From assembly GCA_025331565.1 (NCBI GenBank), contig JAFREQ010000003.1, positions 12,083,001 through 12,147,000 on the forward strand: a DNA stretch of 64,000 nt. The letters run 5' to 3'. Position numbers and translations under genes: made by a program. This document shows, piece by piece, positions 50,563 to 60,246 of the stretch. The DNA comes from Holacanthus passer. Its lineage: Eukaryota > Chordata > Actinopteri > Pomacanthidae. The notes beneath the pieces are model-generated. The model was not told the origin of the DNA. It saw nothing but the letters and a program-made list of their open reading frames with translations, and did no database searches. Position 1 is the stretch's first letter, and every line of letters begins with the position of its first letter.

Positions 50563-51972
50563 GAATACACACAGAATTTGGAGCAACATATGCTGCCATC
50601 CAGATTTTCAGAGACATTGCTGTTTAGCAGCAAGTTCCCCTCAGTTCCCAAACATTTACACAAACAGCCAAACTCATGGTAAACTAGACCAAATCCTGTC
50701 CACAAGTCCATTTTACCCTGTACAATACAACCCAAGACCACCCAAGTTGGGCGGAAAAGCACCCAATCTGGCAACAGTGCTCACATGCGAGGAGCCAAAT
50801 CGCATTCCTTCACCACTATAAATTTAATTGCCCATTTTAAGAGCTGTCATCCCGACCATTATGGCAAATTTGTGAATAACAAAGAGACAGACATAAGCAA
50901 AAACTGCTCATTTTCTTGTGTGATTTTCTTTTTATAGATATTGCACGAGCATTGCTGGAGCCTGAGAACAAGAAATTTATTGTCAATGACTGCTTATGGT
51001 GCATATGAGAAATAAAGAACTTGACTTGTCTTTATTAGGTACACCTGTACAATCTAATCCAATCCTATACAACTGTTATGCCATAAAGTCACATTTATGA
51101 TGCCTATCATGTTCAGAGTTGTTTTTTTGAAATGGTCATAGTGTCAGTCATATTTTACCACCGAGTAGGCTACTGGACTGCATTATATTCAGAGGTGTTT
51201 CTAATATTCTGACCTCCTCATGTATGCAACACAGAGGACATAAAATTAGAAGCACCTCTCAATATAATGTAGTCCACTTTAATACTGCTTTTAACTGTGA
51301 CCCCAGTAATAAATGTGTAATTGAATTTATACTTTTATAACAATGTCAACTAAAACTGAGCATTTTAAAATAGCTAAAAGCAGAATTTATGATATTGAAA
51401 TTTAAATGGATTGTACAGGTGTATTTAATAAAGTGTATACCTAAACAATCATACAATGCCAGTGTCTATAACCAATTTATCACACTGACCAAATATCATC
51501 TTGTCAGTGATCTGCCATCACTTCACTTTAACCCCAAACACTATGAATCTAACCACATTTATTTGGGGAACATTTATATGACAATTGACCACAGCTGAGG
51601 ACTGAGTGACCTGATCAAGGAGATGTTAACCTGACAATCAAATGTATTGATGATAATTATTAATTAAATAAAATATTATCAACAGCCACGGGTCAAAATG
51701 ATCAAAGTAGATTTAACCAATCGACAAAATGAAAGTGTAGTACAATAAATGATGCGTGATGAATTAAATTCAAGCTGAAATTAGCAGCAGGCTAATAAGA
51801 GGTTACCATAAATTGTGAATATTTTAAACTATAGTTTATCATGTTTGTGGGTGAGCACTTGAAGCCACTAGCAGCCTCGTGCCTTGTGTTTACTCTTCTC
51901 ACCTGAAGGGACGTAGTCTGCATCTTCATTAGACGAATATCCATCAGAGTCGTAGTCAGAATAGTTCATCAT
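40920..51972 (-). CDS. cfdp1: cfdp1, craniofacial development protein 1 (BCNT/Swc5 family), complete, 7 coding exons
   Basis: Spliced minus-strand gene: exons 51903-51972, 50238-50364, 49226-49454, 48751-48860, 46566-46697, 42460-42618 and 40920-41010. They total 918 nt, giving 305 residues plus TGA; the human protein is about 299. All introns are GT-AG and the phases (1,2,0,2,2,2) keep one frame. Landmarks are an acidic N-terminus with DADYVPS (residues 17-23), SDDLWASFL (113-121), KVFDFAGEEV (169-178) and a C-terminal BCNT-C domain from about 223 to 301, including MSTLEKSKMDWDAFK, NRGREGYVERK and FLERVDHRQFE. Family knowledge: BCNT proteins are the metazoan relatives of yeast Swc5, a SWR1/SRCAP chromatin-remodelling subunit acting in the nucleus in H2A.Z deposition. 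Mammalian CFDP1 is linked to tooth and craniofacial development. The start could be Met1 (51970-51972) or the adjacent Met2. The gene sits upstream of, and on the same strand as, the probable bcar1 first exon, as in human. Identification is secure; the exon 3 acceptor is the least certain junction. Confidence 0.95.
41015..41157. repeat. (CA)n at cfdp1 exon 7 acceptor and nearby (TG)n
   Basis: (CA)13 at 41015-41040 forms the pyrimidine-tract position of the exon 7 acceptor. (TG)n at 41133-41157 lies 90 bp further into intron 6 in inverted orientation. Confidence 0.9.
42460..42618 (-). CDS. cfdp1: cfdp1 exon 6 (BCNT-C domain, first part)
   Basis: The acceptor is CTTGTGTTTGCAG|C and the donor GAGGG|GTAAGAG. 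The exon encodes residues 224-275 with GMSSVLGRIGGKKQKMSTLE, KSKMDWDAFKSEEGI, EELAIHNRG and REG. These are almost collinear with the human BCNT-C domain, the most conserved part of the protein. Confidence 0.96.
43736..43875. repeat. CCTAACCC-rich dispersed repeat, copy 1 (cfdp1 intron 5)
   Basis: Contains GAGGACCCTCATTGACTGGACATTC, TACCTAACCCCAACCC and CCTACCCTAAAACTAAG. This matches a repeat common in fish near CA repeats ('...ATTCATTC...CCTAACCCTAACC...TTTTGTCCCC'). A second, better copy lies in the same intron at 45930-46190. Confidence 0.5.
44015..44050. repeat. (GA)n microsatellite (cfdp1 intron 5)
   Basis: A perfect GA tract of about 18 units. Confidence 0.95.
45666..45945. repeat. (GACA)n tract and (CA)n microsatellite (cfdp1 intron 5)
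   Basis: Imperfect GACA/GATGGACA units at 45666-45735 and (CA)n at 45917-45945, the latter leading into the CCTAACC-rich repeat copy 2. Confidence 0.9.
45930..46190. repeat. CCTAACC-rich dispersed repeat, copy 2 (cfdp1 intron 5)
   Basis: The order of phrases is diagnostic: a (CA)n tract, then ACATAGACTTACATTCATTTCC, then GACCTTAACCTAACAATAACC, then TTTTTGTCCCC, then ACACATACACA. The same unit in partial form is found 2 kb away in the same intron. Confidence 0.55.
46566..46697 (-). CDS. cfdp1: cfdp1 exon 5
   Basis: This exon encodes residues 180-222. VNKEV and SREAKSYLK correspond to human VTKEV and SKEAKSFFK, followed by a low-conservation acidic and Pro-rich linker. The acceptor is CCTCTGTCAG|G and the donor CCCAG|GTACACACACACC, so the 5' splice site runs straight into a short CA repeat. 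Confidence 0.9.
48751..48860 (-). CDS. cfdp1: cfdp1 exon 4 (FDFAGEEV motif)
   Basis: A strong acceptor (TTTTGTTTTTATCCTCAG) and the donor TTAG|GTATGC flank residues 143-178. The exon ends in VTITKVFDFAGEEV, nearly identical to human VKITKVFDFAGEEV. It exits in phase 2 and Arg179 is completed by the first base of exon 5. Confidence 0.94.
49226..49454 (-). CDS. cfdp1: cfdp1 exon 3 (LWASFL motif)
   Basis: This exon encodes residues 67-142: a Lys-rich start, an acidic Glu/Asp middle, and SDDLWASFLSDVG, which matches human EDELWASFLNDVG, a hallmark of the family. The donor is AAG|GTAAAT. The acceptor is called at ...ATCTACAG|A because it completes Arg66 and joins RKRKK to the basic end of exon 2. 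It has a poor pyrimidine tract, and the frame stays open upstream to 49507, so a longer exon start is possible. Confidence 0.88.
50238..50364 (-). CDS. cfdp1: cfdp1 exon 2
   Basis: The acceptor TCTGCTCAG lies before 50364 and the donor is GAG|GTGAGA. The exon encodes residues 24-65, including LSEDDINE, which aligns with the human YSEDDVNE segment, and a basic cluster KKKRKK that could serve as a nuclear localisation signal. It ends in phase 2, and the split codon with exon 3 gives Arg66. Confidence 0.92.
50518..50562. repeat. compound (CA)n(TA)n microsatellite (cfdp1 intron 2)
   Basis: About 13 CA units continue into about 10 TA units, 154 bp upstream (in gene direction) of exon 2. It therefore sits in intron 1 near the exon 2 acceptor. 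Confidence 0.9.
50930..51028 (+). mobile_element. LINE 3' tail fragment (cfdp1 intron 1)
   Basis: The text TATTGCACGAGCATTG, GGAGCCTGAGAACAAGAA, TTGTCAATGACTGCTTATGG and GCATATGAGAAATAAAGAAC matches the end of a teleost non-LTR element whose copies terminate in an AATAAAG-like tail. It abuts the TIR element at 51029-51434. Confidence 0.5.
51029..51434. mobile_element. short non-autonomous element with ~26-bp terminal inverted repeats (cfdp1 intron 1)
   Basis: The left end CTTTATTAGGTACACCTGTACAATC (from 51030) and the reverse complement of the right end (51408-51433, CTTTATTAAATACACCTGTA...) match except for about two positions. The interior is AT-rich without an ORF. The TIR phrase ACACCTGTACAATCTAAT recurs at 56106-56123, so the family is dispersed. 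Confidence 0.6.
51903..51972 (-). CDS. cfdp1: cfdp1 exon 1 (start codon)
   Basis: The exon starts with two consecutive ATGs preceded by AAA (good context) and encodes an acidic, Tyr/Ser/Asp-rich stretch ending DADYVPS. That ending matches the EDYVPSG ending of human CFDP1 exon 1. The donor is CAG|GTGAGA at 51902. The exon ends in phase 1 (one base of codon 24). Acidic Asp/Tyr motifs at the N-terminus of Swc5-type proteins bind the H2A-H2B dimer; that this stretch does so here is inferred. Confidence 0.93.
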
Positions 51973-52300
51973 TTTGGAGGAAAACCTTCAGAGTATTAAT
52001 CAATTAGATGAAAATAAGGGCTACAAAGCGCCTGTGTGTTTCCAGCTAACTTAGCTTATTTACTGCTTTCACAACGTTACAAACGCGACACTAACAGGCT
52101 ACAAATGCCGCCATACTAACAAAAACTACTCCAAAATGTTGCTTTTCCGATTCCGTGACAGATACAAATAAATTCAGTGTATAAGATGAATGAAACAAGC
52201 TTCTATTGTGGCGTTTTTACAAATCAGGAAAACAATGTGACTTCTGAAACGACGACGGCAAGCACGAAGGTTCAAACTGTTCGCCTTCCGCTCACCTTTC
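51973..52300 (-). promoter_or_regulatory. cfdp1: cfdp1 promoter / 5' leader with YY1-like site
   Basis: This CpG-containing stretch lies in AT-rich surroundings immediately upstream of the cfdp1 start codon. On the sense strand, ATGGCGGC (52107-52114) matches the YY1 core that often lies just downstream of transcription starts in vertebrate promoters. The same ATG opens a 7-codon upstream ORF ending in TAG at 52091. The exact transcription start cannot be read from sequence. Confidence 0.55.
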
Positions 52301-55300
52301 TCTTCTTTTATTGCACAACAAACAATGTTATGATACACTACCGCCACCTATTGGGCTGGAGTGTAAGTTAGGCCAGACTTTATCTCTTTACCTTATGTAG
52401 ACCGTACTAATAATTCTATATCTAAGTAATACTTCAAATGAACTAACTCCACATGATTAGTTTCTAGAATATTTATATGATATAATTTTGTTCATAATTT
52501 TGGAAATAAATAAATACTCAATTAATAAAAAAAAACATAATTACGTCAAACAATAAAGTAAACTAAAATATTATTTCTGTCAGTCTTCACAATTTTGTTT
52601 TTAATTAATCTTTTTGTGAAATATTTAAAAATATAATATATTTACATTTTAAATCACACATAATGTACAAAATTATATATACAGTGTATCAGCAGGGTTA
52701 TGCAGAGTTAAAGTCTAAAGAAAGTTACACATTCTGATGAAACAATCTCACAGTTTTGTACAACAGACCACCAAGGGGAAATACCTCTATACTGAATTAA
52801 ATGTATAAAGCCATTTATGATGATTGACAAACATTATTTTCAGCATCTTGCTGATATATAACGTTTAAGATTTATTTTAAAATAACTTTATATTACCTTA
52901 CAAAGGATTACTGATGCTTGTTGTGATTTATAACCTTGTTATTATGCAGGCTATAAAATCAATCTGTTTTTTCTTAAGTATCTGAAATTAATTTGATGTT
53001 GATTAAATTAATAGGCAGGTGGATATTCATATGCAGAGTAAAGCCCGTCCCCCTGTGGTCACTGTGAGGTACTGAGACAAGGGAGAGGATGTGAGAGAAA
53101 ACTTTTATCCTTAAACCAGGAATAGTGGATCCTTCAGTAGGATTTTGGGGGGAAAAAACTTCCTAACTAACAGTCAAATTAATGTTGTTCTATTGAGACG
53201 GACATATTTATTTACTGGGACTCATTTTGTCGAGTTGAACCGTTTCTTAATTAGAAATAGAAATTACTTTAATACTTAAATATTCACAACATTTAAAAGA
53301 CGTAGTTTTTTTTTCACACTATTTCGTTTTACTTAACAGTAAACAATACAATAACAGTAACTCATGATTTGAGCCTGGGGGAGGTACATTACATATACAA
53401 TTCTTTAAGTTTTGATTCAAAGAAAAAACAATCAAGTTAAGTTTAATTAATAGTTTAATTTCATGTACCTACTTAATAAATACAATAAAATATAGGATTT
53501 GTTTGCCCTTGAATTTGCCTTTATGAAATGTAGTCATTAAAATTTATAGGTAAGTCAGGACCAACTGGGTTCTTATCATTTTTTCATACTGGTACAATAT
53601 GTGAGTGTCCAAAAAAACTGTTACAATTTTAATCAATATGTCTGGTGATAAAAGCACACACACACACACACAAAAGTAAAAGGGCAGTAAAAAATAAACA
53701 AGAAGAACAACAGTAAGTAGTTTTTACCCAGACAGCTAATCTCCTAGTGTGTATGTGATCACCTAAGTGTAACAAATAGGTTTCACAGTATTTGTGGAGT
53801 ATAAGCAGAGACAGTGACGTAATGATTACAGTCATTCTAATCTAATCAGTGTAGCTCAGCAGACATTTGGTACAGAGTTTAGCAATAGTTTATTACCAGC
53901 AGAGGGCGCTGTTTGGTTAAATTATCTCTGAACCTGAAACCTGGATGGAGCATCTGGAGACTGGAGTGAGACATATTTGCTTTAATGGATATTATCTCTC
54001 ACGCACGTTGTTAATAGGGCTGCAACTACCAATTAATTTCATAACTGTTCTATGTGATAATTGTTTTCCTGATCCATTGTTTGACCTTCACTATATAATA
54101 TCAGAATACAGTTATTATCTATAACATTGTCCTAGAGGAGAAGGTGAAGTCATCAAATGTCTTGTTTTGCCTAACTGACAAGTCAAAACTTGAAAATATG
54201 CAATTTCCAATAATATTAAGACAAGGAAATGACCCTCCATCACTTCTGCCCTGGACGACTGGGGTTGAGAGGAAGGTAGTGGACATGTGAAAGGGTCCCA
54301 CAGGACTGTGTGATGGATGGCTGAGCCAAAGACAGCAATCTGTTTAGACAGGAGTGAGTCTTTCTTTTGTCATTTATCAGAGAGCAATCGGATGCCTTGA
54401 AGTTAGTAATATTCCTCCAGAGATCTCAGCAGAGATCTCCTCTCCAAAACAGCAAACCAGACCCGGTGATCGGACCGATAAAGTTATACGTTCAATGAAG
54501 ACTGGTGTTACAACGTTATCCAGGAAGACCGAAGAGTCATCAGCCATCGTCATATTGACACTGCTTAACAGTTCATGAGCATGTGTGTGTGTGAGAGAGT
54601 GAGTGTGTGCGCACATATGAGTCACCTAATGAATGTTGTTGGTTATTATTCACGGCTAAATACTGTTCGTGACTCATACTAATCAGTCCAGGGCAGAAAG
54701 ACTCTAACAATGGGGGGAAAGAGACAGGTTAAAAGGGGAACACCACTTTAGAATTCATAATACTTCAAATAAATAGTGGAGTTACTCTAGAAATTGACAG
54801 ACATCTTGTGGACCAGTGGAAAAGCTGTTTCCTTTTTCATGACTACCAAAAGTTGTTTTTTTTTTTTTACTTTTGTCTCAAATTTTCCAGACTAGTGTTT
54901 TTAAAATTTTCTATTAGCTGTTAGAAAATTTTATAAATTAGACATCATACATCCGACACAAAAGTCTTGGAAGTCAGTCGCTCATTTCAGTTTAAAGGAG
55001 GAACACAGACAGTGTATTAGACAGTAAAGATCATAAGAAGCAAAGAGAGATGTTCCCACAAAGAGAGGCAGCCATTACACCTTCTCTTCCCAAATAACAC
55101 ATGATTGCTGTGTCACAATATAATGTGTTTAGATGGCTGGCATATGGCTCCATTCGAAGATGACCTAAATGACGAGTGATTAAGTGTAATTTGCACATTA
55201 TTAATAGTAGGAGGTGACAGAGTGGTGCTAGTCATCTGCCGGGTTTAGTGGAGAGGACAGTCGATTAGCTCTGTGATCAAACCAAGCAAAATTACTTAAT

Positions 55301-56584
55301 GTTTAGTATTGTTTGATTGTGATGACCATTAGCTGAAGGAGAGCTCGATGATCAAACTCTGTGTTTCCTCCTCTCCAAAATTTTGATGTGATAATGTGAT
55401 GTGAATTTTCTATAATAATGCTACCAATAGTGATTTTCATACAACAATTACACACATACACACAATGCAACTCAATGTGCTTTGTATTCAGACTAATGAC
55501 ATAAAACACAAGAATAGAAAAAGCAAACAATTTAAACTGTGAAAACTTTAAAGTACATTTTGAAAAAAGAGGAGCGTGAAGCGACACTAAAATAAGTAAA
55601 ATAATAACTGTACATTTCTATAATGTAAGAATATATAGCATTATTTAGCCACTTAGAGTTAAATACAATATCCAACATTAGTTAAGTTGCTTAATTTTCA
55701 ATTTAGTTGAATGTTTTCGGAATCCTGTTTTTAATTTGAAGCATATGTTCTTTCTGCAAATTCTCATTTAAAATGTTCACAGTTCACAGCACTATTAAAC
55801 AGCATTTTAATCAAATATCTGGTCAGATGTGTGTGACCATTTCCTATTACCTCTTTTTCTTTTCTGCCTGACACCCCTGCCAAGAAGTATGAGAAGTGAA
55901 TACACCATACCAACTCCAACCCTGTCTTAACCCTCTACACACTGTGTGATGGAATATCAGGTGATATAACTGTGGGAGAAACACTAATGTTTTAAGGAGT
56001 TATTCATGTATCTAATATTTCGACATGAACAACACTTACTTCACCTCTGGCTCAGTGTGCGGCAAGAATCAATTAAAACGTACATGATTTACCAGTTTAT
56101 GAGACACACCTGTACAATCTAATGTTCAGCCTTTTAGCCATCAATAGATGCACATGCTCACTTAGTTAATCATTTGCATATAAAATCACACAAGTTATTT
56201 GAAATGAGTCTATTAACTCTGTAAGTTCAGAACAAAGGACCCTTCAGAGGCAAAAAAAAAACGAGTATTGGTGCACACAAAGAAAGCATGAGGGCAACAG
56301 GAGGAGGGCCGGCAAGGCCTGCTTTATCTATAATGGAGACACTGTCCACCCCTGAAGGCTGGCCACGTGTGCAGGTCCTCAGGGATGCTGTGTTGGAGTC
56401 ACAGAGACATCATAAATGCAAGTGACGACAATGCAATGTAGTTGAGTTGCAAACTGTGCGAGATAAGTAGCACTTTGAAAGAATTGGTAGGAAAATAAAC
56501 TTTATTTTTTTTATTATTGATATGCTTTGAATTTCACACATGAAACTTTACTCACTTATAATCAATGCATCACATCAAGACATA
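52301..56584. other. AT-rich stretch upstream of cfdp1, no gene seen
   Basis: Very AT-rich from 52380 to 53560. A short CA tract lies at 53655-53672 and a CAGCAGAGGGCGCT phrase at 53898-53911. No exons of tmem170a, the gene expected here from human synteny, were recognised on either strand. Confidence 0.55.
56089..56130 (+). repeat. partial second copy of the ACACCTGTACAATCTAAT element end
   Basis: Shares ACACCTGTACAATCTAAT exactly with the left terminal repeat at 51041-51058. The rest of that element is not recognisable here, so only one end is present. Confidence 0.45.
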
Positions 56585-56735
56585 CAACTCCAATTTCGAA
56601 AAAATTTGGGATGCTTGTAAAACATGAATAAAAACAGAATGCAAAGATTTGAAAATCCATTTTGATGTATATTCAGGTGAATGCTGTACAAAGACATGTT
56701 CAAACTGATAAACTTTATTGTTTTTGTAAATATAC
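56585..56735 (+). mobile_element. fragment of a common teleost DNA-transposon-like repeat
   Basis: Contains CATGAATAAAAACAGAATGC, AAGATTTGAAAATCC, GTATATTCAGGTGAATGC and TGTTCAAACTGATAAACTTT in that order. That order matches the end region of a DNA-transposon-derived repeat found at high copy in many teleosts. No coding part remains. Confidence 0.55.
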
Positions 56736-59414
56736 ACAATATACAGAAAGTGAAATTCTTTCCCCTTCTTGACTGGACTGCAGGCAGGTCAACCTAGTAC
56801 CTTTTACTATGAAGTCATGCTGTTGTTTCTTTCTCTTGTTGCAGATCTGTATTTCCGTATTAAGGAGATGGATGAAAAAGGAGAGGTTAGTTCGGAGGAC
56901 GCAAAGGAGGAGATGAATGAACTTACACAATAACCAGTCCTTATCTGGCCTCCTCTGATCACACAGAGGATCAAAGTGTTCGGTGACAGATGCTCGTCAT
57001 CCAACAGAAATAGAATTTTAATCCGAATTTGCTGCTGTTTTTCTGCTTTTGTACGCGACTGTGAGAGTCTTAAGACCTCTGATGGATTTCAAGTGTGTAT
57101 GCTGGTGTGGATCCCGTCCTCTAAATGCTAATGATGTGTGTAAGTGAGTGATAGAGTTTCCAGAGAGCCGTGCTTCAGACCAGCAGGGAAGCACAAGGAA
57201 TATGACTGACCTCAAGCTACTGAGGTTTCCTCATTTCACTGCTAAAGAACCACAATAATCCAGAGTTGTAATTTCAGTAGTAGATTTAGAAGCTGAATTA
57301 CCTGAGGAGACCTGTGTGCCTTATGTGTCATCTTTTCTGTGGACACAATCATCATTCTGAACACAACTTTGGCCCTATATTTGTAGTTTTACACCATTCC
57401 TTTCAGTAATAATAACAATGTACTTAAAAATTGAATATCTGAGAACTTTTTGAAGAAGATTTGGGAACACAATGAGTTCACAAAAAATAAGTTTGATTGT
57501 CTGACTGCTTGTGTTTTTTGACCCATCTGACAGCTTGGAAACAAACCAACAACCAACAACCAAGTTAGACAAACTTAGTTGGAACTGTCCGCTGTAAATA
57601 TTCATTAGTTTAAAAACCTGCTTCCTCCTTTAACTTTGACCCACTGTACTTACCATAGACCTGTACACACTTTTTTCCTGTGCAACAACAGATTCTTAAT
57701 AATGTTTCAAGTGCATAGTTCAGTTTGACTCCAAATAAAGTGGCATCTATAAACTGTTCATCTGACTGCTTGTGTTCCAGCAATTAACTGGGGTGAGTAC
57801 AATCCCACATTGAGGCTGGGGGAAATATACAGTCTATGGGGAAATCGCACCGAGCACTGTCAACCTCAAGGATGCATGTCCTCCCCACTGCGCTTCTTTC
57901 TTCACCAACTACTGCATTTATCTGTTAAATACCTGAAATTTGTACAATGGTCAACAGCCATGGTGGCGGGATTTTTTTCCTCAGGAATCAAGTTAATTCA
58001 GAGACAGAGAATAGAGAACTCCTTTTTCACTCTCTCCTGTATATAATTGCTATACGTCTAAGTTTGCTTACATTTGTTTAGCTTATCTTTTTTATCACTG
58101 TATGTCTGTATTTGTATCCTCCTGTACTGTATATGTAGACATACATATACTTGGAAAATAAGGTTTATTCTGATCCTGAAAATAAAACCCAAGTTGTAGT
58201 TGCATACAATTTTCCTTGCTTTGACAGATACAATTCCTGATCACAAGAAAGTTATTTCATAGCAATGATTATCCTTGAAAACTGCTTCATTTACACATGT
58301 TTGACTATAGAGTCATTACAAAAGACTCTTATTCCAGCATACCTGCCTGTCAGTGCAGCAGTATCATTTCCCTTTAAATAACCTGAGAAATCCGAACACA
58401 GGATAAAAGCCCATTTCAAGGCTGACATGCAGTGTATGTCTTTGTGTCCTATTGTGACCATCTCTTCATCTACCTTTTCCAGGACTTGTCAATGATATAG
58501 AAACAGCTCACTACTCACATCCTTTTCTCTTTCTTCTCAGCAAGACCTCTGTTCCTTCTCAAAGAACAGAGGTCTGTTCTGCTGCGCTGCTGCTGGTTCT
58601 CCTTTGATGCTGAGGACAGCATAGATGGATGTGACAACGGATGAAACTAGGGCCCTGATGCCCCCACCCCCAAACTCTCACCACCTGGTAATTGGGAATT
58701 CGGGAGGAAAAAGAGGCTTCTTTTTTTTTTTTTTTTTTTTTGGACAAGTTGCGTGTGAATTCTTCTAATTTCTAACATAAACCTGAACCTCTGTAAACGT
58801 ACGTTGTCAAACAGGCTGAATAAGTGATTCTTCATTTGGTTTGGAATTATTAAAAGCACATAAAAACAATGAATAAAAAAATGTATCTCTCTCTTGACAT
58901 TTGCTGTGTCAGAGCCCCAGATGAGCTTTTGTGAATCTCAACGCTAAATTTGACCTCTTTACAGGTGCGACGCTATAATGCTTGTTGAACATTATATATA
59001 TATATATTTTATAGTCTGGGAACAACATGCAAGGGCGACATTGTTCAGTTGATGTTGAGCTTGAGAGAGTGACTAAAGTAAATGATATTAAAAAGTTGTC
59101 ACTGGCCTCCACGCTGCTTTCTACTGTTTCCCGTTTTCTGTTTGTGTCGTCCGACTTGACACACCAGGAAAAAAAAAAACCCCAGAAAGGCAAACTTGTC
59201 TACCGGCAACGGGAAAGCTTACAGGTCCTCTGACCGCTGTTTGTCAGAAAGTTTGAACAGACCTCTATAGATGTTACCATGACCTGATCCTTTGGAGGAA
59301 ACTCCTCCTCATGAGAAAGATTAATTTCTTACACACTATGCGAAACCTTATTTGAACATGAATCCAGACAGGTCAATAGTTCACAATGTACAAGATCGAT
59401 TCATAACTGTCACT
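56736..59414. other. no recognised gene
   Basis: AT-rich DNA, a T run at 58721-58741, a TA tract at 58995-59008 and a possible LINE-like tail around 58020-58190 (ends in AAAATAAGGTTTATTCTGAT). Nothing coding is recognised. Confidence 0.5.
58543..58575. repeat. perfect 12-bp hairpin
   Basis: AGACCTCTGTTC (58543-58554) and its exact reverse complement (58564-58575), with a 9-base loop. A strong acceptor-like TTTTCTCTTTCTTCTCAG lies directly before it on the plus strand. A short stem of this size can arise by chance. Confidence 0.6.
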
Positions 59415-60246
59415 TTAACCCAATTCAGACCTCCACAGTGGTCTGTATTGACAGCAGTAAGACAAGACTGAGCCAAACCAGAGCAGGAAGATCAGGTTCA
59501 GAGCTCGAATGCAACACCAATTGTAACTTAATTCATCCAGTTCAACAATGCTGTGGCATCCAGGCTGACGGAGATACAATATCCTATTTAACTCTCTAGG
59601 ACATGTTTGAGCAGAACACGGAAGACAGGTCAAGCTGAAAAGCAGAGGTGCATCTAGCCAGCTCTGACCAAACAAACACTGGTGTATGGTGTTTACCTTT
59701 GAGATGATCAAACCCGTCCCAGAGGAGACAGGAGACGGGGCAGAGTTCACCACCTGAGAGCCTAATCACCAGCTCTGGCTTGAACCTGTTCGTAAAGAAG
59801 ATTGGAACATTTCTTAAAATGGATTAAAAGAGAAATATTCAACACTACTGCTGAACTGGAAATGAGCTATTACATAACAGTTGACCTGAAACAAACCTCA
59901 CAGCTACATGAGGACTCATCTCTTCGATAACCAAAGTCCCCTCCAACAAGGAACTTCCTTCTCTCTAGGGTAAAAAAAACCATGCATTTCAGCTGGAACA
60001 CCAGTACAACCCTTACAACTACCCGGCTGGTCCATCCGGTCACAACTTCATCTGGCTTCACTTCACTGAGCCTGCTAACTTGGTTGACCTCCTGACTGAC
60101 AGGCCTAACTTTAGACACCTTAACGTTATGTACCACCCAGCAATGTCCTTAACCTTCAACACTAGAAAAATATCTTGATAGCCTACATTTAACAGCACAA
60201 GCCCAAAAAAGTAGACCTCCGACTGCCAAGCACTCATACTCCTCAA
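59415..60246 (-). other. unclassified segment with three overlapping or adjacent minus-strand open stretches
   Basis: Open stretches of 112 codons (59415-59753), 88 codons (59870-60136) and 62 codons (60058-60246) crowd into 0.83 kb of the minus strand. On the plus strand a 69-codon open stretch (59969-60175) follows a TTCTCTCTAG acceptor-like site and contains NYPAGPSGHNFIWLHF. I recognise no domain in any of them. A decayed retroelement or an unknown gene fragment are both possible; chance is not excluded. Confidence 0.25.

Noticed and set aside
58543..58575. Hairpin considered as a microRNA precursor
   Set aside because: A 12-bp stem is too short for a pre-miRNA and no known mature sequence is recognised.
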